The translations under genes were made by a program, and so were the position numbers. This document shows positions 43,009 through 51,790 of a stretch of 64,000 nucleotides of DNA, one piece after another. The notes under the pieces were generated by a model that was not told the DNA's origin, did not search any database, and saw only the letters and a program-made list of their open reading frames with translations. The DNA lies in assembly GCF_030063145.1 (NCBI RefSeq), contig NZ_JASISM010000004.1:341682-405681 (forward strand), given 5' to 3'. The stretch comes from Cryobacterium sp. PH31-L1 (GTDB taxonomy: Bacteria; Actinomycetota; Actinomycetes; Actinomycetales; Microbacteriaceae). Numbering within the stretch: the stretch's first letter is position 1; each line of letters begins with the position of its first letter.

Positions 43009-44384
43009 GCTGCGGCCGAATCGGCAGCGAGTGCGTCGGCCAAAACCTGCAGGCCCTCGAGAAGCAGGGAGTCGGGAATGCTGAGCGGCGGCAGAAAGCG
43101 GATGACGTTGCCGTACGTTCCGCAGCCGAGCAGGATGACGCCCTGCGCGTGGGAAGCTGCGATGAGGCGGCCGGTCAGGGCTGCATCCGGCTCCCCGGTG
43201 ACGGGATCGACCAGTTCGATGGCCATCATGGCGCCGCGTCCGCGCACTTCGGCGATGCGCGGGTCGGCGTCGGCTAGCGCGCCGAGGCGGTCGCCCATGA
43301 TCGTGCCGATGGCGGCGGCGCGTTCGACCAGGTGCTCGGTCTCGTAGGTGTCGATGGTGGCGAGGGCTGCGGCACAGGCGAGCGGGTTGCCGCCGTAGGT
43401 GCCGCCGAGGCCGCCGGCCTGCGGGGAGTCCATGATGTCGGCGCGCCCGGTGACGGCCGACAGCGGCAGGCCGCCGGCGATGCCCTTTGCGGTACAGATC
43501 ATGTCGGGCACAATGCCCTCGTACTCGCAGGCGAACATAGCGCCGGTTCGGGCGAAGCCGGTCTGGATCTCGTCGGCGATGAAGACGACCTCGTTGGCGC
43601 GGCACCAGGCCAGCAGCGTGGCCAGAAAGCCGGGTGCCGGAACGATGAAGCCGCCCTCGCCCTGGATGGGTTCGATGATGATCGCGGCGAGGTTGCTCGC
43701 GCCGATCTGCTTCTCGATCTGCGAAATGGCACGGTTCGCGGCCACGACACCATCGAGGCCGCCGTCGCGCAGCGGGTAGGACATGGGCGCCCGGTACACC
43801 TCGGGGGCGAAGGGACCGAAACCGTTCTTGTAGGGCTGGTTCTTGGCGGTCAGGCCCATAGTGAGGTTCGTGCGGCCGTGGTAGGCGTGGTCGAAGGCCA
43901 CGATGGCCTGCTTGCCGGTGAAGTGGCGGGCGATCTTGACGGCGTTTTCGACCGCTTCGGCGCCGGAGTTGAACAGCACGCTGCGCTTAGTGTGGTCACC
44001 GGGGGTGAGGCGGTTGAGGGCCTCGGCCACCTCGATGTAGGAATCGTAGGGCGCCACGGTGAAGCAGGTGTGGGTGAACTGGGCGAGCTGGGCGGCGACG
44101 GCCTCGACCACGCGCGGCGCGCTGTTGCCGACACCGGTGACGGCGATGCCCGACCCGAGGTCGATGAGTGAGTTGCCATCCACGTCGACCAGAACGCCTC
44201 CGCCGGCGGCCACGACGTACACGGGCAGTGAGATCCCGACGCCAGCCGAGACCGCCTGGGCCTTGCGTTCACTCAAGCTTTTCGACTTCGGCCCGGGGAT
44301 GCTCGTGACCAGCCTGCGTTCCTGGGCCAGCGTGGGGCCACCGAGAGGCGTGCTGGTGAGGCGAGGAGTGTCTACGAGTGTCAT
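43005..44384 (-). CDS. gabT: 4-aminobutyrate aminotransferase
   Basis: A 459-residue class III PLP aminotransferase. NSGAEAVENAVKIARHFTGKQ binds the cofactor phosphate, VVFIADEIQTGFARTG carries the PLP Asp, and K300 in CTAKGIAGGLPLSAV is the Schiff-base lysine. It converts GABA to succinate semialdehyde, passing product to GabD. It is the first gene of the minus-strand amine operon, divergent from pucR. Confidence 0.95.
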   Translation of the reverse strand: MTLVDTPRLTSTPLGGPTLAQERRLVTSIPGPKSKSLSERKAQAVSAGVGISLPVYVVAAGGGVLVDVDGNSLIDLGSGIAVTGVGNSAPRVVEAVAAQLAQFTHTCFTVAPYDSYIEVAEALNRLTPGDHTKRSVLFNSGAEAVENAVKIARHFTGKQAIVAFDHAYHGRTNLTMGLTAKNQPYKNGFGPFAPEVYRAPMSYPLRDGGLDGVVAANRAISQIEKQIGASNLAAIIIEPIQGEGGFIVPAPGFLATLLAWCRANEVVFIADEIQTGFARTGAMFACEYEGIVPDMICTAKGIAGGLPLSAVTGRADIMDSPQAGGLGGTYGGNPLACAAALATIDTYETEHLVERAAAIGTIMGDRLGALADADPRIAEVRGRGAMMAIELVDPVTGEPDAALTGRLIAASHAQGVILLGCGTYGNVIRFLPPLSIPDSLLLEGLQVLADALAADSAAA

Positions 44385-44464
44385 GAGTGTTTCCGATCCA
44401 TGCGACGGGCGGTACCGCGGCTACGGTGCCAATGCGGCAATGCTAGGCACAACCCAGCGATAGC

Positions 44465-44516
44465 ACTATCTCCTAGCTGTATAGTTGAGGCGCAATATTC
44501 CGCCACACTGTATAGT
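44465..44516. promoter_or_regulatory. Repeats in the gabT-pucR divergent promoter
   Basis: The direct repeat CTGTATAGT occurs at 44477-44485 and 44508-44516 (31 bases apart). ACTAT at 44465 forms an inverted repeat with ATAGT at 44481. Their place between gabT and pucR makes them candidate sites for the PucR regulator, or they may include -10 elements (TATAGT). Confidence 0.45.
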
Positions 44517-44522
44517 CAGCTC

Positions 44523-46154
44523 ATGCTCCCCACCCTGCGCCTGCTCCTCGCTGATTCGAACCTCGGACTCACCATGATCGAGCACGCTGATGCGGGCACG
44601 GCCCACCCGATCACGCGGGCGGCACTGCTCGACCGCACCGTCGAATGGGTGCACAGCTCCGACCTGATCGACCCCACCCCGTTCCTCTCCGCCGACCAGG
44701 TGCTGCTTACGACCGGCACCCAGTTCGGCAGTGATCCGGCAGCGGATGCCGATTACCGCCCGTACGTACAGCGTCTGCGAGACCTCGGCATCACGGCACT
44801 CGGTTTCGGCACCGACGTCGTTCGGGACGGCACGCCCGACGGACTGATCGCCGCCTGCCGAACGCTCGGGCTGCCGTTGTTCGAGGTGCCGTATCGCACC
44901 CCGTTCATCGCCGTCGCGCGTGCGGCCGGAGACCTCGTGGCCGAAGACCGGTATGCCCGCGCCACCTGGGCGCTCAAGGCCCAGCGCGCGATCGCGCTCG
45001 CCGCCCTGCGTCCGGACGGCCTGAGCGCGACTCTCGCCGAGCTGTCCGCCCAGCTCGGCCACTGGGTGGCCCTGTTCGATGCGAGCGGAACCCTGGATCG
45101 GGTGTTTCCCCGCGCCACGTTCGCCACTGCCCCCGAGGCGCTCGCCACGGTGCAGCTCGAGGCCCGGCGCCTACTGGCCCGCGGCCAGCGTTCCAGCAGC
45201 ACGGTTGATGCCGGCGGCGAGACGCTCACCCTGCAGACCCTTGGCGGTCACGATCACCTGCGCGGTGTGCTCGCCCTCGGCGGCGCGCTCGCCCTGGATC
45301 AGGCCAGCACCGAGGTGGTGACGAGCGTGATTGCCCTGGCCGGCCTCGCCCTCGAACAGAACAATGCCCTGGATCGTGCCCAGGGGCTGCTGCGCTCTGG
45401 CCTGCTGAACACCCTGCTCGCCGGGGACCACACCCTGGTCGATCAGATCTCCAAACAGATGTGGGGCGCGCTCCCGGAGCCTCCGGTGCTCGTCGCCGTC
45501 GTGGATGTTCCGGCGGTGCGCCGGGATGCGATCACCGAGTACCTGGAACTGCGCGTCGACGACTCCCCCGGGCAGCTGTTCTTCGCCGGCCGGGACGACA
45601 CCGTGGTGCTGTGTCTCGACCGCGCGGCCCACGGCATCCTTCTAAATCTGTGCGCGCTGTTCAAACTGCACGCCGGTCTGTCGGAGCCGACCGCCTACCG
45701 CCAGCTCCCCCGCGCCCTCGATCAGGCCCAGCAGGCGCTGGCCCGGGCCAGGGAGAGCGCACCGGGTGTGACCGATTTCAGCCTGGTCGCCCGGCAGGGC
45801 GTGCTAGCCCTATTGGCCAGAACGGACGCCCGCGAGGTCGGCCTCGCCACCCTCGCGCCGGTGATGGCGCACGATCGGGCGCACGGCACCGAGTTGCTGG
45901 CTACCCTGCGGGTCTGGCTCGTGTGCAACGGACACTTCGGTGAGGCCGCCGCGCAGCTTGGGGTACACCGCCACACGGTGCGCACCCGCATTCAGCACGG
46001 TGAGCAGTTGCTCTCCCGCGACCTGGCATCGTTTCCGGCTCGAGCAGATGTCTGGGCGGCCCTGCTCGCCACCGACGCTGCCGTTGTGGAGCCGGTCAGG
46101 CCTGGAGAGTCCACGGCTTGCGCCGCACCAGAACGTGGCCGCGACTCGTGCTGA
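44523..46154 (+). CDS. PucR-family transcriptional regulator
   Basis: A 543-residue regulator. Its N-terminal PucR ligand domain begins MLPTLRLLLADSNLGLTMIEHADAG, with LLTTGTQF near residue 62. A central GGDEF-like linker follows. The C-terminal HTH reads NGHFGEAAAQLGVHRHTVRTRIQHGEQLL. Such regulators respond to purine or amine catabolites. ATG 44523 is chosen by family start; the frame open to 44400 is rejected. It probably controls the divergent gabT operon. Its last 59 bases overlap the convergent gene at 46096. Confidence 0.92.
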   Translation: MLPTLRLLLADSNLGLTMIEHADAGTAHPITRAALLDRTVEWVHSSDLIDPTPFLSADQVLLTTGTQFGSDPAADADYRPYVQRLRDLGITALGFGTDVVRDGTPDGLIAACRTLGLPLFEVPYRTPFIAVARAAGDLVAEDRYARATWALKAQRAIALAALRPDGLSATLAELSAQLGHWVALFDASGTLDRVFPRATFATAPEALATVQLEARRLLARGQRSSSTVDAGGETLTLQTLGGHDHLRGVLALGGALALDQASTEVVTSVIALAGLALEQNNALDRAQGLLRSGLLNTLLAGDHTLVDQISKQMWGALPEPPVLVAVVDVPAVRRDAITEYLELRVDDSPGQLFFAGRDDTVVLCLDRAAHGILLNLCALFKLHAGLSEPTAYRQLPRALDQAQQALARARESAPGVTDFSLVARQGVLALLARTDAREVGLATLAPVMAHDRAHGTELLATLRVWLVCNGHFGEAAAQLGVHRHTVRTRIQHGEQLLSRDLASFPARADVWAALLATDAAVVEPVRPGESTACAAPERGRDSC

Positions 46155-46776
46155 GGCGAGTCCACAGCCCCGACTCGAACAGCTGCACGGGTTCGTCATT
46201 GGAAAGAAAGCCCAGGCTGAACGCCGCGAAACCGGCCCCGGTCGGTACGAATTCGAGCCCGTCAACCTGACGGCCCCACACTTCGGAGCGCACGCGTTCC
46301 ACGATCAGCTCGCCGGTGCCCCCCGGCAGGGCGGCGGCAACCTCGTCGATGCCCTCACGAGCGGCTGCTTCGAGGTGCGACGCCGGAGTCTGGCCGTGTG
46401 GTTCCCACCCGCCCTTCGGCGGGGAGATACCGGCCCAGGTCACCGTATTGACCTCAAGCGGAACGGTCACGATGACCGGCAGGCTCAGGTCGCGCGCGGT
46501 TGACTCGAGGCGTTTGAGGCGCTCCAGCAGCGACCGCACCGGCACGACCTTGTCGAGGTCGACCGGCTCGGTCAGGGCAAAGGTGCGCAGGCCGAGCACG
46601 GTCGGGCTCGCGTCGAGCAGACCGCGCGGATAGAAGATGGCGGTGTACACCGCCAGAACGCCGTCGGACGCCATGAGGCGCACGGAACCGTCGAGAACGC
46701 GACCGGAGCGTGAGAGAAACACGATCAGATCGCTGAGGGACTGGGAATCGGTAAGAGTGAATGACTGGCTCATCAT
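46096..46776 (-). CDS. Conserved-looking protein of unknown function
   Basis: A 226-residue soluble protein (MMSQSFTLTDSQSLSDLIVF, then LRTFALTEPVDLDKVVPVRSLLERLKRLE, and near the end FLSNDEPVQLFESGLWTRLSTSRGHVLVRR). No motif I can assign. It is divergent from tesB by 65 bases and overlaps the 3' end of pucR on the opposite strand by 59 bases. Confidence 0.75.
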   Translation of the reverse strand: MMSQSFTLTDSQSLSDLIVFLSRSGRVLDGSVRLMASDGVLAVYTAIFYPRGLLDASPTVLGLRTFALTEPVDLDKVVPVRSLLERLKRLESTARDLSLPVIVTVPLEVNTVTWAGISPPKGGWEPHGQTPASHLEAAAREGIDEVAAALPGGTGELIVERVRSEVWGRQVDGLEFVPTGAGFAAFSLGFLSNDEPVQLFESGLWTRLSTSRGHVLVRRKPWTLQA

Positions 46777-46841
46777 CTTCTAAACTATCAAGATGCGCCA
46801 CGACCGCATGCCGCGAACGCGAACTTGCCCGAGGAGACAGC

Positions 46842-47717
46842 ATGCACAAGCCCATGGAAAGCCTTCTGGCCGTCCTCGATCTGACCGATACCGGTGCACG
46901 TACCAGCGAGGACATCTTCACCGGGCCGTCCCAGTGGATGCCACTCGGCCGCGTGTTCGGCGGGCAGGTGCTGGCCCAGTCCCTCGTCGCTGCGATGCGC
47001 ACCGTGCCAGACGAACGCCACGTGCACTCGATGCACGGCTACTTTCTGCGCCCCGGCGACGTCAACCAGCCGATCACCTTTTCGGTCGAACGCATTCACG
47101 ACGGCCGCTCGTTCTCGACCCGCCGCACTCAGTGCTACCAGGACGGCGTGCCGATCCTGTCGATGATCGCGTCGTTCCAGGACGCCGATGAGGGCTTAGA
47201 GCATCACCTGGAGATGCCGAAAGATATCCCCGATCCGGAAAGCCTGCCGACGGCATCCGAATCGCTGGCCCACATCGACCACTCGGTGGCGCGCTACTGG
47301 GCGAGCGAGCGGCCCTTCGACATGCGGCATATTCCCTCGCCGATTTTTCTCAAGGTCAATGGCGAGCACACCTCGCGTCAGGCCGTGTGGATGAAGACCT
47401 TCCTGCCGCTGCCCGATGACCCCGATCTGCACCGCGCAGCCCTGGCCTACGCGAGCGACTACTCGATCATGGAACCGATCATGCGCCGGCACGGAGTGGC
47501 CTGGGCGACTCCAGGCCTTAAGGTGGCGAGCCTGGATCACGCCATGTGGTGGCACCGGTTCGGTCGGGTCGACGAATGGCTGCTCTACGTGCAGGATTCA
47601 CCGAGCGCGCAGGGTGGTCGCGGCCTCGCCACGGGCAGCATCTTCAACCGCGACGGTGTGCTCCTGGCCACCGTGGCGCAGGAGGGCATGCTGCGCGTGC
47701 CCATCGTTCTCGAGTAG
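46842..47717 (+). CDS. tesB: Acyl-CoA thioesterase II
   Basis: A 291-residue double hot-dog thioesterase. RVFGGQVLAQSLVAAMRTV, HSMHGYFLRPGD, and the C-terminal SLDHAMWWHRFGRVDEWLLY with SPSAQGGRGLATGSIFNRDGVLLATVAQEG are the TesB signatures, including the active-site Asp in SLDHAMW. It hydrolyses medium- and long-chain acyl-CoA. ATG 46842 has GAGGAG just upstream; the TTG-type extension to 46761 is rejected. Confidence 0.95.
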   Translation: MHKPMESLLAVLDLTDTGARTSEDIFTGPSQWMPLGRVFGGQVLAQSLVAAMRTVPDERHVHSMHGYFLRPGDVNQPITFSVERIHDGRSFSTRRTQCYQDGVPILSMIASFQDADEGLEHHLEMPKDIPDPESLPTASESLAHIDHSVARYWASERPFDMRHIPSPIFLKVNGEHTSRQAVWMKTFLPLPDDPDLHRAALAYASDYSIMEPIMRRHGVAWATPGLKVASLDHAMWWHRFGRVDEWLLYVQDSPSAQGGRGLATGSIFNRDGVLLATVAQEGMLRVPIVLE

Positions 47718-47722
47718 GAGCG

Positions 47723-48427
47723 CTACCAGCTGGGTTTGGATTCGAGCAGCACCTTCTCGTCGGGCATCCACCGAATATCCACGCTCGCGATGTCGTTTTC
47801 GGACACGCTCGTGGTGGCGGCCGCGCTGATGGTGCTGCCGGGACCGGAGATCCAGCTGGCCACGAGGGTCTCCTGGCCGTCCCGGTCGGTGACGAACAGG
47901 GCGTAGGGCTGCGCGCCGAAATCATCCCCGCCGCGCGCGTAGCTGCAGTTCGCGTCGATGCGCGTACCCCACTCTTCGCCGGTCAGGCGAAACGAGGCCG
48001 TGAGCGGGCTGGGAATCACAGCGGTCATGGCTACGGCCGGTTCGGTGATGCTCTGACCGGGCTGATCGAGCCAGCCCGGCAGGACGAGGGCAGCGGATGC
48101 CGCGATCGCAGCGGCGGCCACCACCGCGCCAGCGGCGAGCAGGCGGGCGCGCCGAGTGCGGACTCTGGCTGCCTGCACGAGGCGGGGCAGCAGGGTGGCG
48201 GAGGGGGCGGGATCCGTTCGGGAATCAGCGGGCTGGCCGAGTTGCAGGGCCTGATCGAGCGGCACCTGGGCGAGCAGCCCAGGAAGACCCACGAGGTGAG
48301 CGACCGCCTGGCTGCAGGCGACGCAGTCATTGAGGTGACGTTCGTAGTCCCGGCGGTCGGCCGGTGAGAGGGCGCCGAGCACGTAGGCGCCGTCCCAGTC
48401 CGTGTACAGATCTGTTGGAGTGTTCAT
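47723..48427 (-). CDS. Zinc-binding anti-sigma factor (RskA-like)
   Basis: A 234-residue membrane protein. The N-terminal anti-sigma domain has H31-x3-C35-x2-C38 (RHLNDCVACSQAV). One membrane helix (about residues 98-120) follows, then an outer domain ending in a beta-rich anti-sigma-K-type region (LTGEEWGTRIDANCSYARGG). It holds the ECF sigma factor until a signal triggers proteolysis. Its start overlaps the sigma-factor stop by 4 bases. Confidence 0.9.
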   Translation of the reverse strand: MNTPTDLYTDWDGAYVLGALSPADRRDYERHLNDCVACSQAVAHLVGLPGLLAQVPLDQALQLGQPADSRTDPAPSATLLPRLVQAARVRTRRARLLAAGAVVAAAAIAASAALVLPGWLDQPGQSITEPAVAMTAVIPSPLTASFRLTGEEWGTRIDANCSYARGGDDFGAQPYALFVTDRDGQETLVASWISGPGSTISAAATTSVSENDIASVDIRWMPDEKVLLESKPSW

Positions 48428-48933
48428 CGCTCCGTCACTCCTCGCTCTTGCAGTGCGAGCCGGAGGGCTCGCAGGCCGTAGTGCAGCCTGGACTTCACGG
48501 TGCCTTCGGGAATGACCAGGTCCCGCGCGGTCTCGGCCACGGACTGGCCTCGATAGTACGCGCAGACAATGACCGCCCGGTGGTCGGGTGAGAGGTCGTG
48601 CAGGGCATCCGCGACCAGCCAGGCATCGAGCAGTGCGTCGGTCTGGTCGTCGGTGGGCACCTCGGGCAGCTGATCGGTGGGGATCTCGTGCCGGGCCCTG
48701 GCCGAGCGTCGGTCGTCGATCACGAGGTTGCGAGCCACCGTGAACAGCCAGGCCCGAGCCGACACCTCGGTCTGGTCGAGCAGGCGGGGGCGTCGCCAGG
48801 CGCGCAGCAGGGTCTCCTGCACGACGTCATCGGCAAGGGCCGGATCGTGCGTCAACCGCACAACATAGCGCCACAGAAGCGGCGCGTGTTCGTCGTGCAG
48901 GGCCTGCAGAAGTTCGGCGCGCTCATCAGCCAT
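48424..48933 (-). CDS. ECF sigma factor (SigK/RpoE-like)
   Basis: A 169-residue sigma-70 factor with region 2 (ALHDEHAPLLWRYVVRLTHDPALADDVVQETLLRAWRR) and region 4 (LPEVP ... DLSPDHRAVIVCAYYRGQSVAETARDLVIPEGTVKSRLHYGLRAL). It is co-transcribed with its cognate anti-sigma factor through a 4-base overlap. The signal and regulon are not evident. Confidence 0.93.
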   Translation of the reverse strand: MADERAELLQALHDEHAPLLWRYVVRLTHDPALADDVVQETLLRAWRRPRLLDQTEVSARAWLFTVARNLVIDDRRSARARHEIPTDQLPEVPTDDQTDALLDAWLVADALHDLSPDHRAVIVCAYYRGQSVAETARDLVIPEGTVKSRLHYGLRALRLALQERGVTER

Positions 48934-49026
48934 GACTACCTCCCCTGCTTAACACGCGACGGACGCGTGTTCGGTTCAGTAATACCCGCATATCGCGGCA
49001 ATTGGAGCCGCCGAATGGGGTATTTG

Positions 49027-49497
49027 TCAGCGTCGGGCGAACTCGATCGGAGCGTCGAGATAGGGAGTCCACGCCGCGCGTTCGGTGTCGTTGATGCGGC
49101 GGGGGCGTTCGCTCGCCGCATCAACGAGCACAATCGTGGTGTTCGCCCGGGCGTACAGCACCTCGGGCGTGACGCCGTCGGGGCTGCACACCTCGTAGCA
49201 GACGTCGAGGCTGGCGCCGCCGAGTTTGCCCAGCCAGAGTCGAACGTCCAGCGGCTGACGCAGGTACGGAACCGGCGCCAGATATTCGATCTCCTGCCGG
49301 GCGATCAGCGTGAGCGTTGCCGCACCCGGGCGGCCGTCAAGCACGGCCGTGCTCGCGCCGATCGCACCGTCGTCTTCGGTCACCCAGAAAGCCAGGATGC
49401 GCGCCTCCTCGAGCAGTCGCAGCATCTCAGAATTGTTGACGTGACCGTAGGCGTCGAGGTCGGACCAACGCAGGCGAATCGGTACGTGCAGCTTCAC
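49027..49497 (-). CDS. Acyl-CoA thioesterase, 4HBT/YbgC type
   Basis: A 156-residue single hot-dog protein. RLRWSDLDAYGHVNNSEMLRLLEEARI contains the D-x-x-x-H-V-N-N active-site pattern of the 4-hydroxybenzoyl-CoA thioesterase family. It starts 17 bases after ettA on the same strand, similar to Rv2475c downstream of Rv2477c. Confidence 0.92.
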   Translation of the reverse strand: MKLHVPIRLRWSDLDAYGHVNNSEMLRLLEEARILAFWVTEDDGAIGASTAVLDGRPGAATLTLIARQEIEYLAPVPYLRQPLDVRLWLGKLGGASLDVCYEVCSPDGVTPEVLYARANTTIVLVDAASERPRRINDTERAAWTPYLDAPIEFARR

Positions 49498-49514
49498 ACG
49501 GTCTCCCTTTTTTG

Positions 49515-51197
49515 TTAGTCGCGGGTGAGCTTGCGGTAGGCGGAGCGATGCGGCTTGGCCGCATCCGGTCCGAGCCGCTCAATCTTGTTCTGCTCGTAGG
49601 ACTCGAAGTTGCCCTCGAACCAGTACCAGTTGGCTGGGTTGTCGTCGGTGCCCTCGTACGAGAGGATGTGCGTGGCCACCCGGTCGAGGAACCACCGGTC
49701 GTGAGTGATCACCACGGCGCAACCCGGAAATTCGAGCAGCGCGTTTTCGAGCGAACCGAGCGTTTCGACGTCGAGGTCGTTAGTGGGCTCGTCGAGGAGC
49801 AGCAGGTTGCCGCCCTGCTTGAGGGTGAGCGCCAGGTTCAAGCGGTTGCGCTCACCACCGGAGAGCACACCGGCCTTCTTCTGCTGGTCAGGTCCCTTGA
49901 AACCGAAGGTCGATACGTAGGCGCGCGAGGGTATCTCGGTCTTGCCGACCTGGATGTAGTCCTGGCCGTCGGAGACGACCTCCCACAGGGTTTTATTCGG
50001 GTCGATGCCGCCGCGGTCCTGGTCGACGTAGGAGATGTCGACCGTTTCACCGATTCGCAGTTCGCCGCCATCGAGGGGTTCCTTGCCGACGATGGTCTTG
50101 AACAGAGTGGTCTTTCCCACGCCGTTCGGGCCGATGATACCGACGATACCGTTGCGCGGCAGCGTGAAGCTGAGATTCTCGATGAGCATGCGCCCGTCGA
50201 AGCCCTTCTCCAACTTGCTCGCATCGATGACCTGTGCGCCGAGGCGCGGGCCGACCGGAATCACGATTTCTTCGAAGTCGAGCTTGCGGGTGCTTTCGGC
50301 GGCGGTGACCATTTCTTCATAGCGGGCCAGGCGGGCCTTCGACTTCACCTGGCGGCCCTTGGCGTTGGAACGCACCCACTCGAGCTCGTCGGCGAGTCGC
50401 CGGGATAGCTTCGCGTCTTTCTTGCCCTGCACGAGCAGACGTTCCTGCTTCTTCTCGAGGTAGGTCGAGTAGTTGCCCTCGTACGGGTAGAGGTGTCCGC
50501 GGTCGATCTCGGCGATCCATTCGGCCACGTGGTCGAGGAAGTACCGGTCGTGAGTGACGGCGAGCACGGCGCCCGGGTACTTGGCCAGGTGCTGCTCGAG
50601 CCACAGCACGCTCTCGGCGTCGAGGTGGTTAGTGGGCTCGTCGAGGAGGAGCAGGTCGGGCTTCTGCAGCAGCAGCTTGGTCAGAGCCACCCGGCGCTTC
50701 TCACCACCGGAGAGGTTGGAGACTTCGGAGTCGCCCGGCGGCGTGCGCAGGGCGTCCATGGCCTGTTCGAGCTGGGAGTCGAGGTCCCAGGCATCCGCTG
50801 CGTCGATGGCTTCCTGCAGCACGCCCATTTCGGCGAGCAGGGTGTCGAAGTCGGCGTCGGGTTCGCCGAGGGCGAGGCTGATCTCGTTGAACCGGTCGAC
50901 CTTGGCCTTGATCGGCCCCACGCCTTCCTGCACGTTCTCCAGCACGGTCTTGCTCTCGTCGAGCTGCGGCTCCTGCATGAGGATGCCGACGGTGTAGCCC
51001 GGGGAGAGTCTCGCCTCACCGTTGCTGGGGGTGTCCAGGCCCGCCATGATCTTGAGGATCGTGGACTTTCCGGCACCGTTGGGGCCGACCACACCGATCT
51101 TGGCACCGGGAAAAAAGGACATGGTGACGTCGTCAAGAATCAGCTTTTCGCCGATCGCCTTGCGAGCGCGGACCATTGAGTAAATAAATTCGGCCAT
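49515..51197 (-). CDS. ettA: EttA, ABC-F energy-dependent translational throttle
   Basis: A 560-residue ABC-F protein with two ATPase domains: Walker A GPNGAGKST and GPNGVGKTT, signatures LSGGEKRR and LSGGERNR. The P-site tRNA-interaction linker between them is Lys/Arg-rich (KKDAKLSRRLADELEWVRSN). EttA binds the ribosomal E site and gates entry into elongation by ADP/ATP ratio. ATG 51197 gives the family start MAEFIYSMVRARKAIG; the frame open to 51314 lies in the upstream lipoprotein gene. Confidence 0.96.
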   Translation of the reverse strand: MAEFIYSMVRARKAIGEKLILDDVTMSFFPGAKIGVVGPNGAGKSTILKIMAGLDTPSNGEARLSPGYTVGILMQEPQLDESKTVLENVQEGVGPIKAKVDRFNEISLALGEPDADFDTLLAEMGVLQEAIDAADAWDLDSQLEQAMDALRTPPGDSEVSNLSGGEKRRVALTKLLLQKPDLLLLDEPTNHLDAESVLWLEQHLAKYPGAVLAVTHDRYFLDHVAEWIAEIDRGHLYPYEGNYSTYLEKKQERLLVQGKKDAKLSRRLADELEWVRSNAKGRQVKSKARLARYEEMVTAAESTRKLDFEEIVIPVGPRLGAQVIDASKLEKGFDGRMLIENLSFTLPRNGIVGIIGPNGVGKTTLFKTIVGKEPLDGGELRIGETVDISYVDQDRGGIDPNKTLWEVVSDGQDYIQVGKTEIPSRAYVSTFGFKGPDQQKKAGVLSGGERNRLNLALTLKQGGNLLLLDEPTNDLDVETLGSLENALLEFPGCAVVITHDRWFLDRVATHILSYEGTDDNPANWYWFEGNFESYEQNKIERLGPDAAKPHRSAYRKLTRD

Positions 51198-51202
51198 AGT
51201 AT

Positions 51203-51754
51203 TTACCAGTCTATTTGCCGGGTGGACCCGACGAGACACAATCCGGTGGACAGAATGGGCGCGACCACGCTGTGGAAGCCGTCGCTGGCCGGCCCGATCT
51301 GCCCAATCAGGCATTCGCCATTGAATCGCACCGAGAACTGGATTGAGTCGGCGGCCAGGTCGGCCTGGGTTCGATCGAAGGACACTTCCATAGCCGTTCG
51401 GTCGAACCCGCCAGCCACGAGCGCGTCGATGTAGGCGCGCCCGTCAGCGTTGGGGTTGGCCTTGGTGACAGCGGCAGCGAGAAAGTTGAAGTAGACGAGG
51501 TTCTCGGACGCGCTTCCGTCGGGCAGCAGTACCGGGTCGGGCGCCGGAGTTGCCGAGGGCTCCGGTGCGGCGGAACTGGCCTGCGCCGTGCCACTGGTCG
51601 CTGGCGCTTCGGCCGGGGCGCCGGTGCACGCGGTCAAGCCGACTCCGAGCAGCAGTACCGCCGCCACGACTACCACGGTGTACCGCGGGCGGCGTGCAGA
51701 CCACCGTGCTGTTCTCACGGTCATATTCTGCCGTACTGGTTGTGCCGCGCTCAC
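51203..51754 (-). CDS. Lipoprotein of unknown function
   Basis: A 183-residue exported protein with lipobox VGLTAC (Cys43 from the first Met, Cys33 from the ATG at 51724). A Pro/Ala/Ser-rich linker follows, then a ~110-residue domain (LVYFNFLAAAVTKANPNADG through GPASDGFHSVVAPILSTGLCLVG) with two cysteines. Such a lipoprotein between ssb and ettA is common in Microbacteriaceae as far as I recall, but its role is unknown. It ends 5 bases before ettA. Confidence 0.85.
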   Translation of the reverse strand: MSAAQPVRQNMTVRTARWSARRPRYTVVVVAAVLLLGVGLTACTGAPAEAPATSGTAQASSAAPEPSATPAPDPVLLPDGSASENLVYFNFLAAAVTKANPNADGRAYIDALVAGGFDRTAMEVSFDRTQADLAADSIQFSVRFNGECLIGQIGPASDGFHSVVAPILSTGLCLVGSTRQIDW

Positions 51755-51790
51755 GAACTGCCTCCCCCTAGTCCACGCGCGTGGACGATG

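Noticed and set aside
43009..43605. N-terminal extension of gabD
   Set aside because: The extra codons lie inside gabT in another frame and are Arg/His-rich; the ATG at 43008 gives a normal aldehyde dehydrogenase start.
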